From contig JAXFOK010000037.1 of the NCBI GenBank assembly GCA_034180415.1, forward strand, positions 18,844 through 82,843: a stretch of DNA of 64,000 nt, written 5' to 3'. This document shows positions 25,956 through 35,109 of this stretch, in pieces (position 1 is the first letter of the stretch; each line of letters starts with the position of its first letter). The notes beneath the pieces were generated by a model, which saw nothing but the letters and a program-made list of their open reading frames with translations, was not told the DNA's origin and searched no databases. The stretch is from CAKMMH01 sp927798255. Its GTDB lineage: Bacteria; Bdellovibrionota_C; UBA2361; CAKMMH01. A program made the translations under genes and the position numbers.

Positions 25956-27227
25956 TTAATTCCTTATCATTGCAATCGTGTTTTCAATTAACGTCCCTGT
26001 AACATTAAACACTTGTGAGTTTGCTTGATAAGCTCTTTGATATAAAATCATACTTACAAATTCGTCTGCGATGTCAACATTTGAATATTCAAGTGATGCT
26101 GTTTTTAATTCACCAAGTCCTTTTGTTCCAGAGGATTCAATTCTGATATTTGCACTATCCCCCCTATATTGATATAAAGAATCTCCGACTCTTTTAAATG
26201 TTTGTCTATCAATTGCATCAGCTAAAGGAACATTTGCCACAAACACTCTTGTATCATCTTCCATAATTGCATAGAAATTTCCGTCACTTGAAAATTCATA
26301 ATCCTTGACACTTGATGCTGAATAACCATCTTGGTCAGCAAGTGAAATATATGAAACTGATGCATATTGGGTAAAGTTAGAAACATCTATTGTGAAATTT
26401 CCAGCGTTTGCGCCATTTGTGTAATTCATGTTGACATTAATTTTTGCATTTGCCTTTGATTCATCAGAAAGTGAACCATCTTCCTTAAATTTTAAAGTTA
26501 CTGCATCACTAACCTTTACAGGAACCCCTTCTTCTTTTCCAACTTCTGAACCATTTGTGTAGCCAATTGCCTTATACTCATTAACTCCTGTCTTATAAAA
26601 CGCCAAAATCATACTATGTCTTGCACCAAGACTATCATAAAAATTAATGTCACCCGCGATAAATGATGCAGCTTCATTAATTTCTTTAAATGTTGTCGGA
26701 TTGTCTAGTACTGTAGTGATTGGTGTTTCAGACGTAACATTTCCTGTTAACGCCATTTGAGTAGTTTCCTTACCGCTAGATGATAAAAGCCCTGCAACTG
26801 AAATATCAGAAAGTGTTGTAGAATCTTTTAAATACCCTTGAAGAGCTAGTCCATTATTATTTATAACCGTTCCATCTTTTCTTACTTGGAAATCACCTGC
26901 TCTTGAATAATAATTTGTGTTACCATCTGATAAAATGAAAAATCCATTTCCATCAATCCCAGTATCAAGAGAACGCCCTGTGTATTCAATAGTTCCCCCT
27001 TCATACATAGTTTTAACATCAGTAATTAGAGAACCGGATCCTGCAGAACCGAGTACACTAGATTGCGCAAGCTCATATCCCTCTGGCATAAGGTCGGAAA
27101 AATCTACTCTTTCTGACTTAAAACCAGTTGTACTAGCATTTGAAATGTTATCACCTACTACTGATATAGCGTTACCATGTGTATGTAAACCTTGTGAGCT
27201 TGAATATAGGGCTGTTTCTAGTCTCAT
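25956..27227 (-). CDS. flgE: Flagellar hook protein
   Basis: Builds the hook joining basal body and filament. 423 residues with the FlgE N-terminus (GLHTHGNAISVVGDNISNAS followed by a TGFK motif), the GFFILSDG block near residue 95, central FlgE D2-like segments, and the C-terminal rod/hook helix ending FNVTGTLIENTIAMIRN. Length is typical for a small hook protein. It is transcribed alone from a sigma-54-type promoter about 90 bases upstream. Confidence 0.95.
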   Translation of the reverse strand: MRLETALYSSSQGLHTHGNAISVVGDNISNASTTGFKSERVDFSDLMPEGYELAQSSVLGSAGSGSLITDVKTMYEGGTIEYTGRSLDTGIDGNGFFILSDGNTNYYSRAGDFQVRKDGTVINNNGLALQGYLKDSTTLSDISVAGLLSSSGKETTQMALTGNVTSETPITTVLDNPTTFKEINEAASFIAGDINFYDSLGARHSMILAFYKTGVNEYKAIGYTNGSEVGKEEGVPVKVSDAVTLKFKEDGSLSDESKANAKINVNMNYTNGANAGNFTIDVSNFTQYASVSYISLADQDGYSASSVKDYEFSSDGNFYAIMEDDTRVFVANVPLADAIDRQTFKRVGDSLYQYRGDSANIRIESSGTKGLGELKTASLEYSNVDIADEFVSMILYQRAYQANSQVFNVTGTLIENTIAMIRN

Positions 27228-27312
27228 ATAAGTTTTTTCCTAAAAATCTTTATAAATTACTTGTAATTTTACTAGGTAAAAATTGCCTAAAAAATTACTT
27301 CAAATAATAGAC

Positions 27313-27328
27313 AGCAAAAAGCTTGCCA
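27313..27328 (-). promoter_or_regulatory. Sigma-54 promoter of flgE
   Basis: On the minus strand TGGCAAGCTTTTTGCT: the GG and GC dinucleotides are exactly ten bases apart and both halves (TGGCA, TTGCT) fit the -24/-12 consensus. It sits 86 bases before the flgE ATG. A sigma-54 activator is encoded at 33651-35060. Confidence 0.7.
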
Positions 27329-27507
27329 AAGAGTAAAGGAAAATTATAAGAAAAATAAATACAAATTAATTAAAACTTGAACAACATCTTTTCGGCTATT
27401 TTTTACTAAAATTACAAATTAGCCAAAAATGCTACAATATCTTTTATTTTCAAATGGTTACATTGCGGCTATTTTTTATAAATCATTAAAATATTAAGAA
27501 ACTTTAA

Positions 27508-28716
27508 TCAAATTACCCAAACAGGAACTATATAATTTTCGCTGTCCATTGCAGATAAATCAGAGTGCATACATATTGCTGCCCCTTTTGCTCGTGGAGT
27601 TGAGGAATTATCAAGTACCTTAAAAACCTTTGCCACTTCACAACTCGGATTTGTAGATTTTTTTACTTCTATAGGGTTTATTTTACCATCACGTTCAAGA
27701 ATAATATCTATTTCCTTCCCATCCTTATTTCTGTAATAATACATAAATGGAACTATACCATTATTTAAATATGTTTTTGCGATTTCAGATACAACATAAT
27801 TTTCCAATATCGCGCCACTTAATGCTCCACTTGCTAATGTGTCAGCACTATCCCATTTAGTTAAATAACTTACAAGACCTGTGTCATAAAAATATACCTT
27901 TGGAGTTTTAACCAAACGCTTTAATAAATTATTTGAATACGGATGCAAATAAAAAATAATCCCTAATGTCTCTAATATTCCAAGCCAATCTTTTGCTTGC
28001 TTTTGATTAATATCAGCATCTCTTACAATATCAGAAATATTTAACATCTGCCCACATCTTGCCGCAACTGAAGTGAGAAAATTTAAAAATTTTAACGAAT
28101 CAATTGTACCTGATAATTCTTTAATATCCCGTCCTATATAAGTAGATAAATAACTACTATAAAAAATATGACTATTAGTTTTTTTACCGCTAATAATTGC
28201 AGGCATTGAACCTTTAAATATTCTATTAAAAATTTCACTACTATTTGCTTTTTTTCTTTTTTTACTCCTTTCTTGTAAATCTTGAAGATCGATTGTAAAC
28301 GGTTTTACATTTTCTAAAATTTTACTATTCGTATAAATTTCTGACTGCGAAAGAGAAGTTAAAGATAGGACTGCAACTCTTCCTGCTAACGATTCGTTTA
28401 CTTCACGCATAAGCTTAAATACTTGAGAACCTGTAAGCCAAAAATCTCCTGCATTTTGATTTTCATCGACATGAATTTTTATATACGTAAATAATTCTGG
28501 TGCATATTGGACCTCATCTATTAAGACAGGTGGTTTATGTAATTCTAAGAAAAGTTTCGGATCTGTCTTTGCAATATTTCTCTCATTTAAATCATCTAAT
28601 GATACATAACCTCTATTAGAGCCTTGCATTAATTCCTTAAGCATCGTTGTTTTTCCAACTTGCCTAGGACCTGTAATTAGTATTACTGAATACTCTTTAG
28701 AAAGTTCAGTAACCAC
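27508..28716 (-). CDS. DUF4143-type AAA ATPase
   Basis: 402 residues: Walker A GPRQVGKT at residues 16-23, Walker B VLIDEVQYAP, a winged-helix middle (LNISDIVRDADINQKQAKDW), and the C-terminal nuclease-like DUF4143 part with EIDIILERDGKINPIEVKKS. Cellular role of this family is unsettled. The best start is a GTG: only eight sense codons separate it from an upstream stop in frame, and the usual 15-30 residues before the first strand are missing, so the 5' end may have been lost. It lies 25 bases after a glycosyltransferase gene. Confidence 0.85.
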   Translation of the reverse strand: MVTELSKEYSVILITGPRQVGKTTMLKELMQGSNRGYVSLDDLNERNIAKTDPKLFLELHKPPVLIDEVQYAPELFTYIKIHVDENQNAGDFWLTGSQVFKLMREVNESLAGRVAVLSLTSLSQSEIYTNSKILENVKPFTIDLQDLQERSKKRKKANSSEIFNRIFKGSMPAIISGKKTNSHIFYSSYLSTYIGRDIKELSGTIDSLKFLNFLTSVAARCGQMLNISDIVRDADINQKQAKDWLGILETLGIIFYLHPYSNNLLKRLVKTPKVYFYDTGLVSYLTKWDSADTLASGALSGAILENYVVSEIAKTYLNNGIVPFMYYYRNKDGKEIDIILERDGKINPIEVKKSTNPSCEVAKVFKVLDNSSTPRAKGAAICMHSDLSAMDSENYIVPVWVI

Positions 28717-28741
28717 ATTTTCTAAATAGTTATAAAATTAA

Positions 28742-30085
28742 TCAAAATCCTTCCACTTTATCACCATTTTCTTTCTCAATTACTTCTTTATAAATAGCAT
28801 AAAGTGCTTTTGCAGATTTATCCCAGCTTAAAGTTTTTAATTCTGCTTTTGATTTTGCTATAAGATTTTTCCTTGCGGTATTATTTTTTAATAAATACAA
28901 AATATAATCAGCTATCCTTTTAGAATCCCAATAATCACATTTTAATGCTGACTTTATAACCTCTGAACACCCAGACTGCTTTGAGATAATAAGAGCTGCA
29001 TCATGATAAATTGCCTCTAACGCAACTATTCCAAAAGGTTCTGAAAATGATGGCATCACAAAGATATCTGAAATTGAAAATACTTTTGAAACTTCTTGCT
29101 TCTTTAAAAAGCCTGTAAAAATAAAATGGTCATGTATTCCAAGATTTATTGTTTTTTCAATCATTTTTGATGTTAAATCGCCATCTCCTGCCATTATGAA
29201 TTTTACATTTTTAAAATTTTTTAACACTCTTTGCGCTGCATCCACAAAATACTCTGGGCCTTTTTGTCTTGTAATACGCCCTAAAAAAAGCACAAGTTTA
29301 TATTTTTTAAGAGGGCCAGATAAAAAATACTTTTTCTTCTTGCTTAAAGTTACTGCATTATAGACAACCCTTATTTTATCTTCGCTTACGCCATGTTCTC
29401 TCATAATTACAGATTTTGTATACTTACTTACTGCAACTACAAGGCTTGCATTAGCAGTTCCTATTCTTTCAATTTGATTTACAAAATAATCATTAAATAC
29501 ACCAGATCTATCATACTCAAGGCTATGAATTTGAACCACTAAAGGTTTTCCTGTAACTTTTGAAAGCACAACCGCAGGAAGAATTGTCATCCAATCATGT
29601 GCGTGTATTACATCAAAATCTTCATCTTGGAAATATGAAATAACATTTGATGCGTATTTTATAACTTGAAATGCAAGTTTATTTACTTTTAAAAAATTTT
29701 CAAAATCAAACTTAATATATCTTCTTAATAACTTATATCCTGATTCTCTTATACTACTAAGTGTTTTTAATTTATATTTTTCGAGAAATTTCTCATACTC
29801 TTTACTCGTCCAATATGGATTTAACGTTTCAGGAAATGTAAATTTTTTAATATGATTTCTAAATTTTTGTCTTATAATTTTTGTATTTACTCTATCTTTT
29901 TTTGAAACTTTCGGTTCAACTAAAGTCATATGAGTTGCTTTTTCATCACCATAAACTTTAGGAAGCGCAAAAAATAAATTTATATCTTTAATCTTAGATA
30001 ATGCTGTGGTTAGGCCAAAACAAGCTGTCCCTAAACCTCCATTTATGTGTGGTGGGTATTCCCAACCAAGCATTAATACTTTCAT
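28742..30085 (-). CDS. Glycosyltransferase, GT4/GT5 glycogen-synthase-like
   Basis: 447 residues. The N-terminal donor/acceptor domain begins VLMLGWEYPPHINGGLGTAC, the form shared by starch-synthase-like enzymes; VIHAHDWMTILPA follows near residue 165. The C-terminal GT-B domain has FLGRITRQKGPEYFVDAA, IMAGDGDLTSKM and the donor-binding MPSFSEPFGIVALEA (ExxxxxxxE). Acts in the cytoplasm on nucleotide sugars; glucan or surface-glycan synthesis are both possible. It follows a membrane protein gene by 42 bases. Confidence 0.85.
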   Translation of the reverse strand: MKVLMLGWEYPPHINGGLGTACFGLTTALSKIKDINLFFALPKVYGDEKATHMTLVEPKVSKKDRVNTKIIRQKFRNHIKKFTFPETLNPYWTSKEYEKFLEKYKLKTLSSIRESGYKLLRRYIKFDFENFLKVNKLAFQVIKYASNVISYFQDEDFDVIHAHDWMTILPAVVLSKVTGKPLVVQIHSLEYDRSGVFNDYFVNQIERIGTANASLVVAVSKYTKSVIMREHGVSEDKIRVVYNAVTLSKKKKYFLSGPLKKYKLVLFLGRITRQKGPEYFVDAAQRVLKNFKNVKFIMAGDGDLTSKMIEKTINLGIHDHFIFTGFLKKQEVSKVFSISDIFVMPSFSEPFGIVALEAIYHDAALIISKQSGCSEVIKSALKCDYWDSKRIADYILYLLKNNTARKNLIAKSKAELKTLSWDKSAKALYAIYKEVIEKENGDKVEGF

Positions 30086-30127
30086 AAAAACTTAAAAATA
30101 AAAAAATTTAACCTCAAATAAAATATA

Positions 30128-31609
30128 TTAATTTAAGCATAGCTTTTCGCTATCTTCGCTATCCCTTCTTATAAAAACAGAAAAACCTCTATTTTTGTCA
30201 TCATTAGTCATAGCACCGTAATTATCAGCATAAACCTTGCACCAATTTTCTTTATCCAAAGTCAACAATCTAACAAACGGACTATGATTTTCCCATAAAA
30301 TTGTTTTAGGTTTTACAAAATTTATATAATCTTGCCAACCTTCTGCACCATTAAAAGATTTTAAAAATAATTTATAAACTTTAGGGGATGTTACATTTGT
30401 TCTTCCATCGATAGGCACTTTTAATGATGGTTCTCCCTTTTCATTTGAAAAACTATATATTAAAGCCTCACCTGTATCAAAACTATTTAATATTGGTGAT
30501 TTTAAATTATTTTCTTTAATAAACTTAATTGCTTCGTTTGGAAGATTATAAACAAATTTTCTATCACGATCTTTTTTGATAAGCGAATTCACTCCTACAA
30601 TACAAAGGCATAAAAGTAAAAAAGCCAGTCCTGTCCCTTCAAAATACGATAAAAATTTTTTTAATTTATTAATACCATCACTAAAATTTAAATATTTTTG
30701 TCCTTTATCAACTCGCCATATAAGACAAATCATCGAAGTACATAAAATAGTTGCATATGGTAAAAATTTACATACAAGAAATGCAAGAAGAGTTATAACA
30801 AAAAGACAAAATAATTTAGATTTTGAAAGTACGCTATCGTAATAATGCCACAATGAACAAAATAAAAACGTCAAAACTATTATTGATGCACCACCTAAAG
30901 ACATAATCATTAAAGGTTTAAACTCCATTATATCATTAAAAGCAAATGGGTGATTAATTTTATGAAAGAAAGTCGACCATTCATGTCCAATATATGGAGT
31001 AATAAGTGTCCCTATTAAAGGAATTAATAAAAGTTTGTAGGTATCTTTTTTTAAACCATTAAAACCTATTAAACAAAAGGCAAAAATACTTACACTAGTA
31101 GTGATATTTGAATTTGCTAGGACTATAAAAGTTAAAATTGTAAAAAGATATCTTTTTTTGTTCCAGCCATTTTCGTAAACTTCATTTGCAAGATATATAG
31201 AGATTGCAAAGCAAAACCAAGAAATAATTTGTGGACGCAATGTAGCAAATTCGCCAAAAGAAGAAAGAGTAACAAGAGAAAGAAATGTCCCCATAAATAA
31301 ATCTTTTGACATTTTCGTATAAATATAAACTAAGGTTAAGCCAAGTGATAAAAACAATATCAGTTCAAGTGAAAGCAAGCCAAGAGATCCAAAATATCGT
31401 TCAATAATTGCATATATTATTTCAGGAAACCACGAATAAGCTCTAAAGACTCCTTCTGAATACATATTCCATTGATCTACCGTAGGAAAACCATGTGCTA
31501 AGATCCATCTTCCTATAACGACATGCCAACCTATATCCTGACCACACATAGGACGAGATATTTTAATAGCCTCTAATAAAACAATAAAAAATATTATTAA
31601 TTTTTTCAT
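30128..31609 (-). CDS. Polytopic membrane protein, GT-C glycosyltransferase-like
   Basis: 493 residues with about ten membrane helices followed by a soluble C-terminal part of some 130 residues. The N-terminal external loop contains QDIGWHVVIGRWILAHG, the DxxWH-like arrangement found in lipid-linked-sugar transferases of the GT-C fold. The C-terminal domain (PNEAIKFIKENNLKSPILNS) resembles those of similar membrane proteins. Likely adds a sugar on the periplasmic face; substrate unknown. Confidence 0.65.
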   Translation of the reverse strand: MKKLIIFFIVLLEAIKISRPMCGQDIGWHVVIGRWILAHGFPTVDQWNMYSEGVFRAYSWFPEIIYAIIERYFGSLGLLSLELILFLSLGLTLVYIYTKMSKDLFMGTFLSLVTLSSFGEFATLRPQIISWFCFAISIYLANEVYENGWNKKRYLFTILTFIVLANSNITTSVSIFAFCLIGFNGLKKDTYKLLLIPLIGTLITPYIGHEWSTFFHKINHPFAFNDIMEFKPLMIMSLGGASIIVLTFLFCSLWHYYDSVLSKSKLFCLFVITLLAFLVCKFLPYATILCTSMICLIWRVDKGQKYLNFSDGINKLKKFLSYFEGTGLAFLLLCLCIVGVNSLIKKDRDRKFVYNLPNEAIKFIKENNLKSPILNSFDTGEALIYSFSNEKGEPSLKVPIDGRTNVTSPKVYKLFLKSFNGAEGWQDYINFVKPKTILWENHSPFVRLLTLDKENWCKVYADNYGAMTNDDKNRGFSVFIRRDSEDSEKLCLN

Positions 31610-31809
31610 TTATTCTTTGCCTTCAAGAAAAACCAGAAAATATTCACTAAAAATGCCGAGAATCTGCCTATTTTAAATTAACATTTTAACACATTTTATT
31701 TGTAGGAAATAGTATAGATTTATTTAAGTTTAAATAGATTTTTAGCATAACCTATTGAAAAGCGTCATCAAAATATATAGATTATAGAAGTTATCATTTT
31801 AATTTAATT

Positions 31810-32442
31810 ATGCTAAATTTCGACTTTTTTTTATCACAAAAGGGGTTAAATATTTACCTGATTTTATTTCTTAGCTTGCTAGCTGGAGCTTTTGGACTTC
31901 CTATTCCTGAGGACATTCCTCTTATAGCAGCAGGAGTACTTATCCACGAAAAAGAAACTATGCTTCTACCTACGTTTATAATTTGCTATATTGGTATCAT
32001 TCTTGGAGATGTTATAATTTACTCTGTTGGTAGATTTTTTGGACCGTCCCTTTATAGAAAAAAGTGGTTTCAAAGAAAAATTAGTAAACATAGTCTTAAA
32101 AAAGTCCGTTCAAAACTTGAAAAAAGAAGTCTTTTAACAATTTTTATAGCTCGTCACTTATTTTGGATAAGAACAGCAACTTTTCTTCTTTGCGGTATAG
32201 TAAGAATTAGGCCTTTAAAATTTATATTAGCTGATGCAATAGCCGCATTTATAAGTGTTCCTGTAATGATTTCTCTTGGATTTTACTTTTTTGCAAATCT
32301 TGAAGATATTCTTGCTAACGTAAAACATGCTGAAAATACAATCTTTATATCCTTACTAGTTATAATCAGTCTTTATATGACTTATAGAGTTATAAGGAAA
32401 AAGAGAACATTTAAAGATTCAATAAATAACCAAATAGAATAA
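31810..32442 (+). CDS. DedA/SNARE-associated family membrane protein
   Basis: 210 residues, four to five membrane helices. The signatures GAFGLPIPEDIPLIAAGVLI and, near residue 75, GDVIIYSVGRFFG mark the DedA family, and HLFWIRTATFLLCGIVRIR matches the conserved Arg-rich loop. Members act as undecaprenyl-phosphate or phospholipid translocases. The start codon has no strong ribosome binding site. A family A element follows directly. Confidence 0.88.
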   Translation: MLNFDFFLSQKGLNIYLILFLSLLAGAFGLPIPEDIPLIAAGVLIHEKETMLLPTFIICYIGIILGDVIIYSVGRFFGPSLYRKKWFQRKISKHSLKKVRSKLEKRSLLTIFIARHLFWIRTATFLLCGIVRIRPLKFILADAIAAFISVPVMISLGFYFFANLEDILANVKHAENTIFISLLVIISLYMTYRVIRKKRTFKDSINNQIE

Positions 32443-32450
32443 TTATTTTT

Positions 32451-32661
32451 AGAGAAACACTGATTAATTCAAGATATACCGCAAGGGATATAACAAAGCG
32501 TACAAAGTACGCGGCGCTAGGATGGAGTAAGCGAGCAATATTTCGGTAAAAATATTGTGAGTCTACTCCATTATAAAAAAATCCCTACACAACCGACCCC
32601 GCAAGGGTAATGGCACCCGCAAGGGGGCAACTAAAATTTTGCATTAATCAGTATTTCCTTA
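32451..32661 (-). mobile_element. Family A MITE-like element, full-length copy
   Basis: Ends GAGAAACACTGATTAATTC and (inward) GGAAATACTGATTAATGC are inverted repeats. Read on the minus strand the whole element aligns with 57056-57284: GTGCCATTACCC..GCGGGG near one end, GGGATTTTTTTATAATGG in the middle, CCATCCTAGCGCCGCGT and ATCCCTTGCGG near the other. TTA flanks both sides; the right-hand TTA is the stop codon of the neighbouring gene. No ORF inside. Confidence 0.75.
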
Positions 32662-32973
32662 GAATTTTGAATTCTTAAACCCAACATAATCATCAGACTT
32701 AGCATTTTGTGGCTTGTTTGTATATTCAAAGCCGACTTCTTTTTTAATACTTTCTAAAATTTCGAAACATAAATCTAAATTACAATTTGGGACAATTATA
32801 CAAATTAACGAATTTTTAATATCAAGAGTTCTAACAGTTGCAACACCATCATAAATTTCAAAATAAGATTGCATCATAACAACTTTTTTTTCTGGAACTT
32901 TTAAATAAATACAAGATGTTACATCATCTAACTGTTCAATTTTATCTGTACTTTTATAACATTTGTTTAGCAT
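32659..32973 (-). CDS. DUF4911-like hypothetical protein
   Basis: 104 residues without signal or membrane segment. The core CIYLKVPEKKVVMMQSYFEI, the following YDGVATVRTLDI and the later LICIIVPNCNLDLCFEILES resemble the DUF4911 family, whose function is unknown. Its stop codon is formed by the end of the family A element. It diverges from the kinase-regulator pair. Confidence 0.55.
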   Translation of the reverse strand: MLNKCYKSTDKIEQLDDVTSCIYLKVPEKKVVMMQSYFEIYDGVATVRTLDIKNSLICIIVPNCNLDLCFEILESIKKEVGFEYTNKPQNAKSDDYVGFKNSKF

Positions 32974-33012
32974 TCTTTTATTTTTTCCAATAAATATTAT
33001 AAACTAAAGCTT

Positions 33013-33654
33013 ATGATTACCTCTAGAAAATTATTAACTTATCTACTCCAAGCATTAATTCATAAAGAAAGGACTCCACTTGCAACTATTCAAAACGATA
33101 TGGAATATTTAGCAAGTATTTGTAAAAATGACGAAACAAATGAGATTAATACTTCTGTTAAAAATTCTATAAGTAAAATAAACAATATTTTAGATAATGC
33201 TATTTTTGTAATGAATAATCAAGATGACAAAAAAGAAGAAACCTTTTTGATATCTGATTTAAAAACAATAAATACTTTAATTCTTAACGATAACGATTAT
33301 CCTAATGAAAAAATTACAACAAATAAAAATGATTTATTTAATTATTTTAAACTATTAGCAAGTTCATTAAGTTCATTACATCTCCTTTCTTCAAGCAAGG
33401 ATAAACTTCTTCTTAATGTTAATAAAGAAGGGAACTCCCTTTTACTTACCTCATCTTTTAAAACAATTGAAACAAATAGTTTTGAAACAGAAAAAAATTT
33501 TAATTTACTTTGTGAATATATTAATATTAAGAATAACATTGATTCTATTGATAGTTTACTTTCAGATATCTTACTTATCGATTTAGGGCTAAGTTTAAAC
33601 CTTAAAGCAAATAAAGATTATATTTTCCTAACAATTAAAGGATTTAATGTATGA
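33013..33654 (+). CDS. Degenerate histidine-kinase-like partner of the NtrC-type regulator
   Basis: 213 residues. The N-terminus carries an H-box-like motif, LIHKERTPLATIQNDMEYL, with H17 as possible phosphoacceptor (compare HEIRTPL), followed by helices as in a dimerisation/phosphotransfer domain. The remaining 120 residues correspond in size to an ATPase domain but I see no N, G1 or G2 boxes, so it probably cannot autophosphorylate and may act as a phosphotransfer or control partner. No sensor or membrane part. Overlaps the regulator gene by four bases (ATGA). Confidence 0.6.
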   Translation: MITSRKLLTYLLQALIHKERTPLATIQNDMEYLASICKNDETNEINTSVKNSISKINNILDNAIFVMNNQDDKKEETFLISDLKTINTLILNDNDYPNEKITTNKNDLFNYFKLLASSLSSLHLLSSSKDKLLLNVNKEGNSLLLTSSFKTIETNSFETEKNFNLLCEYINIKNNIDSIDSLLSDILLIDLGLSLNLKANKDYIFLTIKGFNV

Positions 33655-35060
33655 CAGCTAATTCTATATTACTTGTAGATGACGATAAAGATTATACCCA
33701 AAGTTTAAAACGTGCCTTAATAGTAAAAGGAATAAAGGAAAATATTCTTACAGCTTCAACCCCACTTGAATCAATAAAAATACTAAAATCAAAAAGTCCA
33801 AATGTAGCAATTGTTGATTTAGAATTAGACTCATCAAAAGGTGTTGAAAGTGGATATAGCCTATTAAAGCAAATTTTAGATGAAGATAAAACTTGTAAAG
33901 TTATAATTCTAACCGGGCACTCATCTTCTGAGTATGGGATAAAGGCGATAAAATTTGGTGCATCAAATTTCCTAAAGAAACCAGCAGATATAAATCATCT
34001 TATTGTACTTATTAAAGATGCAATTGAGCAATCTTTAATGCTTAGAGAGTATGAAAATTTAAAACAAGATATTAATCAAAAAAATATAGAAAATTTTATA
34101 ATTGGTGAAAGTGATGAAATAAAACAAATTAGAGATGAGGTGTTATTTCTTGGGCAAAATAATTCACCAATATTAATTATGGGAGAAACAGGAACAGGAA
34201 AAGGACTTATTGCAAAATCAATTCATCTTTTTGGAAAATATAAAGACAAGCAATTTGTAAGGTATCAGCCAAATTATTTATCAAATGATTTAACAAACTC
34301 AGATTTTTTTGGACATAAAAAAGGAAGCTTTACAGGAGCATTAGAAGATAAAAAAGGACTTCTTGAGCTTTCAAATAATGGAACATTCTTTTTAGATGAA
34401 GTAGCACTGCTTCCTATTGAAATACAAATTGCACTTCTTACAACTTTACAAGAACATAAAATTAGAAGAATTGGTGATACAAAAGAAATTAATGTTGATT
34501 TTCGTCTTATTTGTGCGACAAATGAAGATATAAACGAGGCTATTAGTGATAATAGACTTCGTTTAGATTTTTATCATAGAATTGCACATAGTGTTATTAA
34601 ACTTCCACCTTTAAGAGAGAGAAAAGAAGATATAAAACCTTTAACTTTATATTTTTTAAATGAACTTTCTAAAAAAGAAGATATTTTAATTCAAGATATT
34701 AATAAAAAAGCATTAGATAAATTAAAAGCACATTCATTTAAAGGTAACATTAGAGAGCTTGAAGCAATAATAGAAGTTAGTGCATATAAGGCTAATTTTA
34801 AAAATAAAAGAGTTATCGAAGAAGAAGATATTTTATTTAATGAAAATAAAATTCTAAATAATGCAAAAGAAAAAATTTCTAATGACAACTTAGAAAATAG
34901 TATATTAAATGATGATTCATTATCATTTAAAGATAAAATTAATAAAATAAAAAAATCAATTATTCAAAATGAATTAAAAAAATATAACGACAATCAAATG
35001 CAAACCGCAAAAGCATTAGGAATTGATAGAACAACGCTAATAAGGATTTTAGAAAAATAA
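33651..35060 (+). CDS. NtrC-family sigma-54-dependent response regulator
   Basis: 469 residues. Receiver domain 1-125 with acidic pair D10-D12, phosphoacceptor D56 in VAIVDLELD and a conserved Lys in FLKKPAD. AAA+ sigma-54 domain 148-390: Walker A GETGTGKG at 179-186, sigma-54 contact loop GSFTGA at 225-230 (Ala to Ser in the usual GAFTGA), Walker B GTFFLDEVALLP. C-terminal Fis-type helix-turn-helix MQTAKALGIDRTTLIRILEK. With the flgE sigma-54 promoter it is a good candidate for the flagellar activator of the FlgR/FlrC/FleR kind (inference). Confidence 0.92.
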   Translation: MTANSILLVDDDKDYTQSLKRALIVKGIKENILTASTPLESIKILKSKSPNVAIVDLELDSSKGVESGYSLLKQILDEDKTCKVIILTGHSSSEYGIKAIKFGASNFLKKPADINHLIVLIKDAIEQSLMLREYENLKQDINQKNIENFIIGESDEIKQIRDEVLFLGQNNSPILIMGETGTGKGLIAKSIHLFGKYKDKQFVRYQPNYLSNDLTNSDFFGHKKGSFTGALEDKKGLLELSNNGTFFLDEVALLPIEIQIALLTTLQEHKIRRIGDTKEINVDFRLICATNEDINEAISDNRLRLDFYHRIAHSVIKLPPLRERKEDIKPLTLYFLNELSKKEDILIQDINKKALDKLKAHSFKGNIRELEAIIEVSAYKANFKNKRVIEEEDILFNENKILNNAKEKISNDNLENSILNDDSLSFKDKINKIKKSIIQNELKKYNDNQMQTAKALGIDRTTLIRILEK

Positions 35061-35109
35061 AGATGCCGAAATCAGACTCACTGATATCTAATTAATCATA
35101 AAAAAATTA

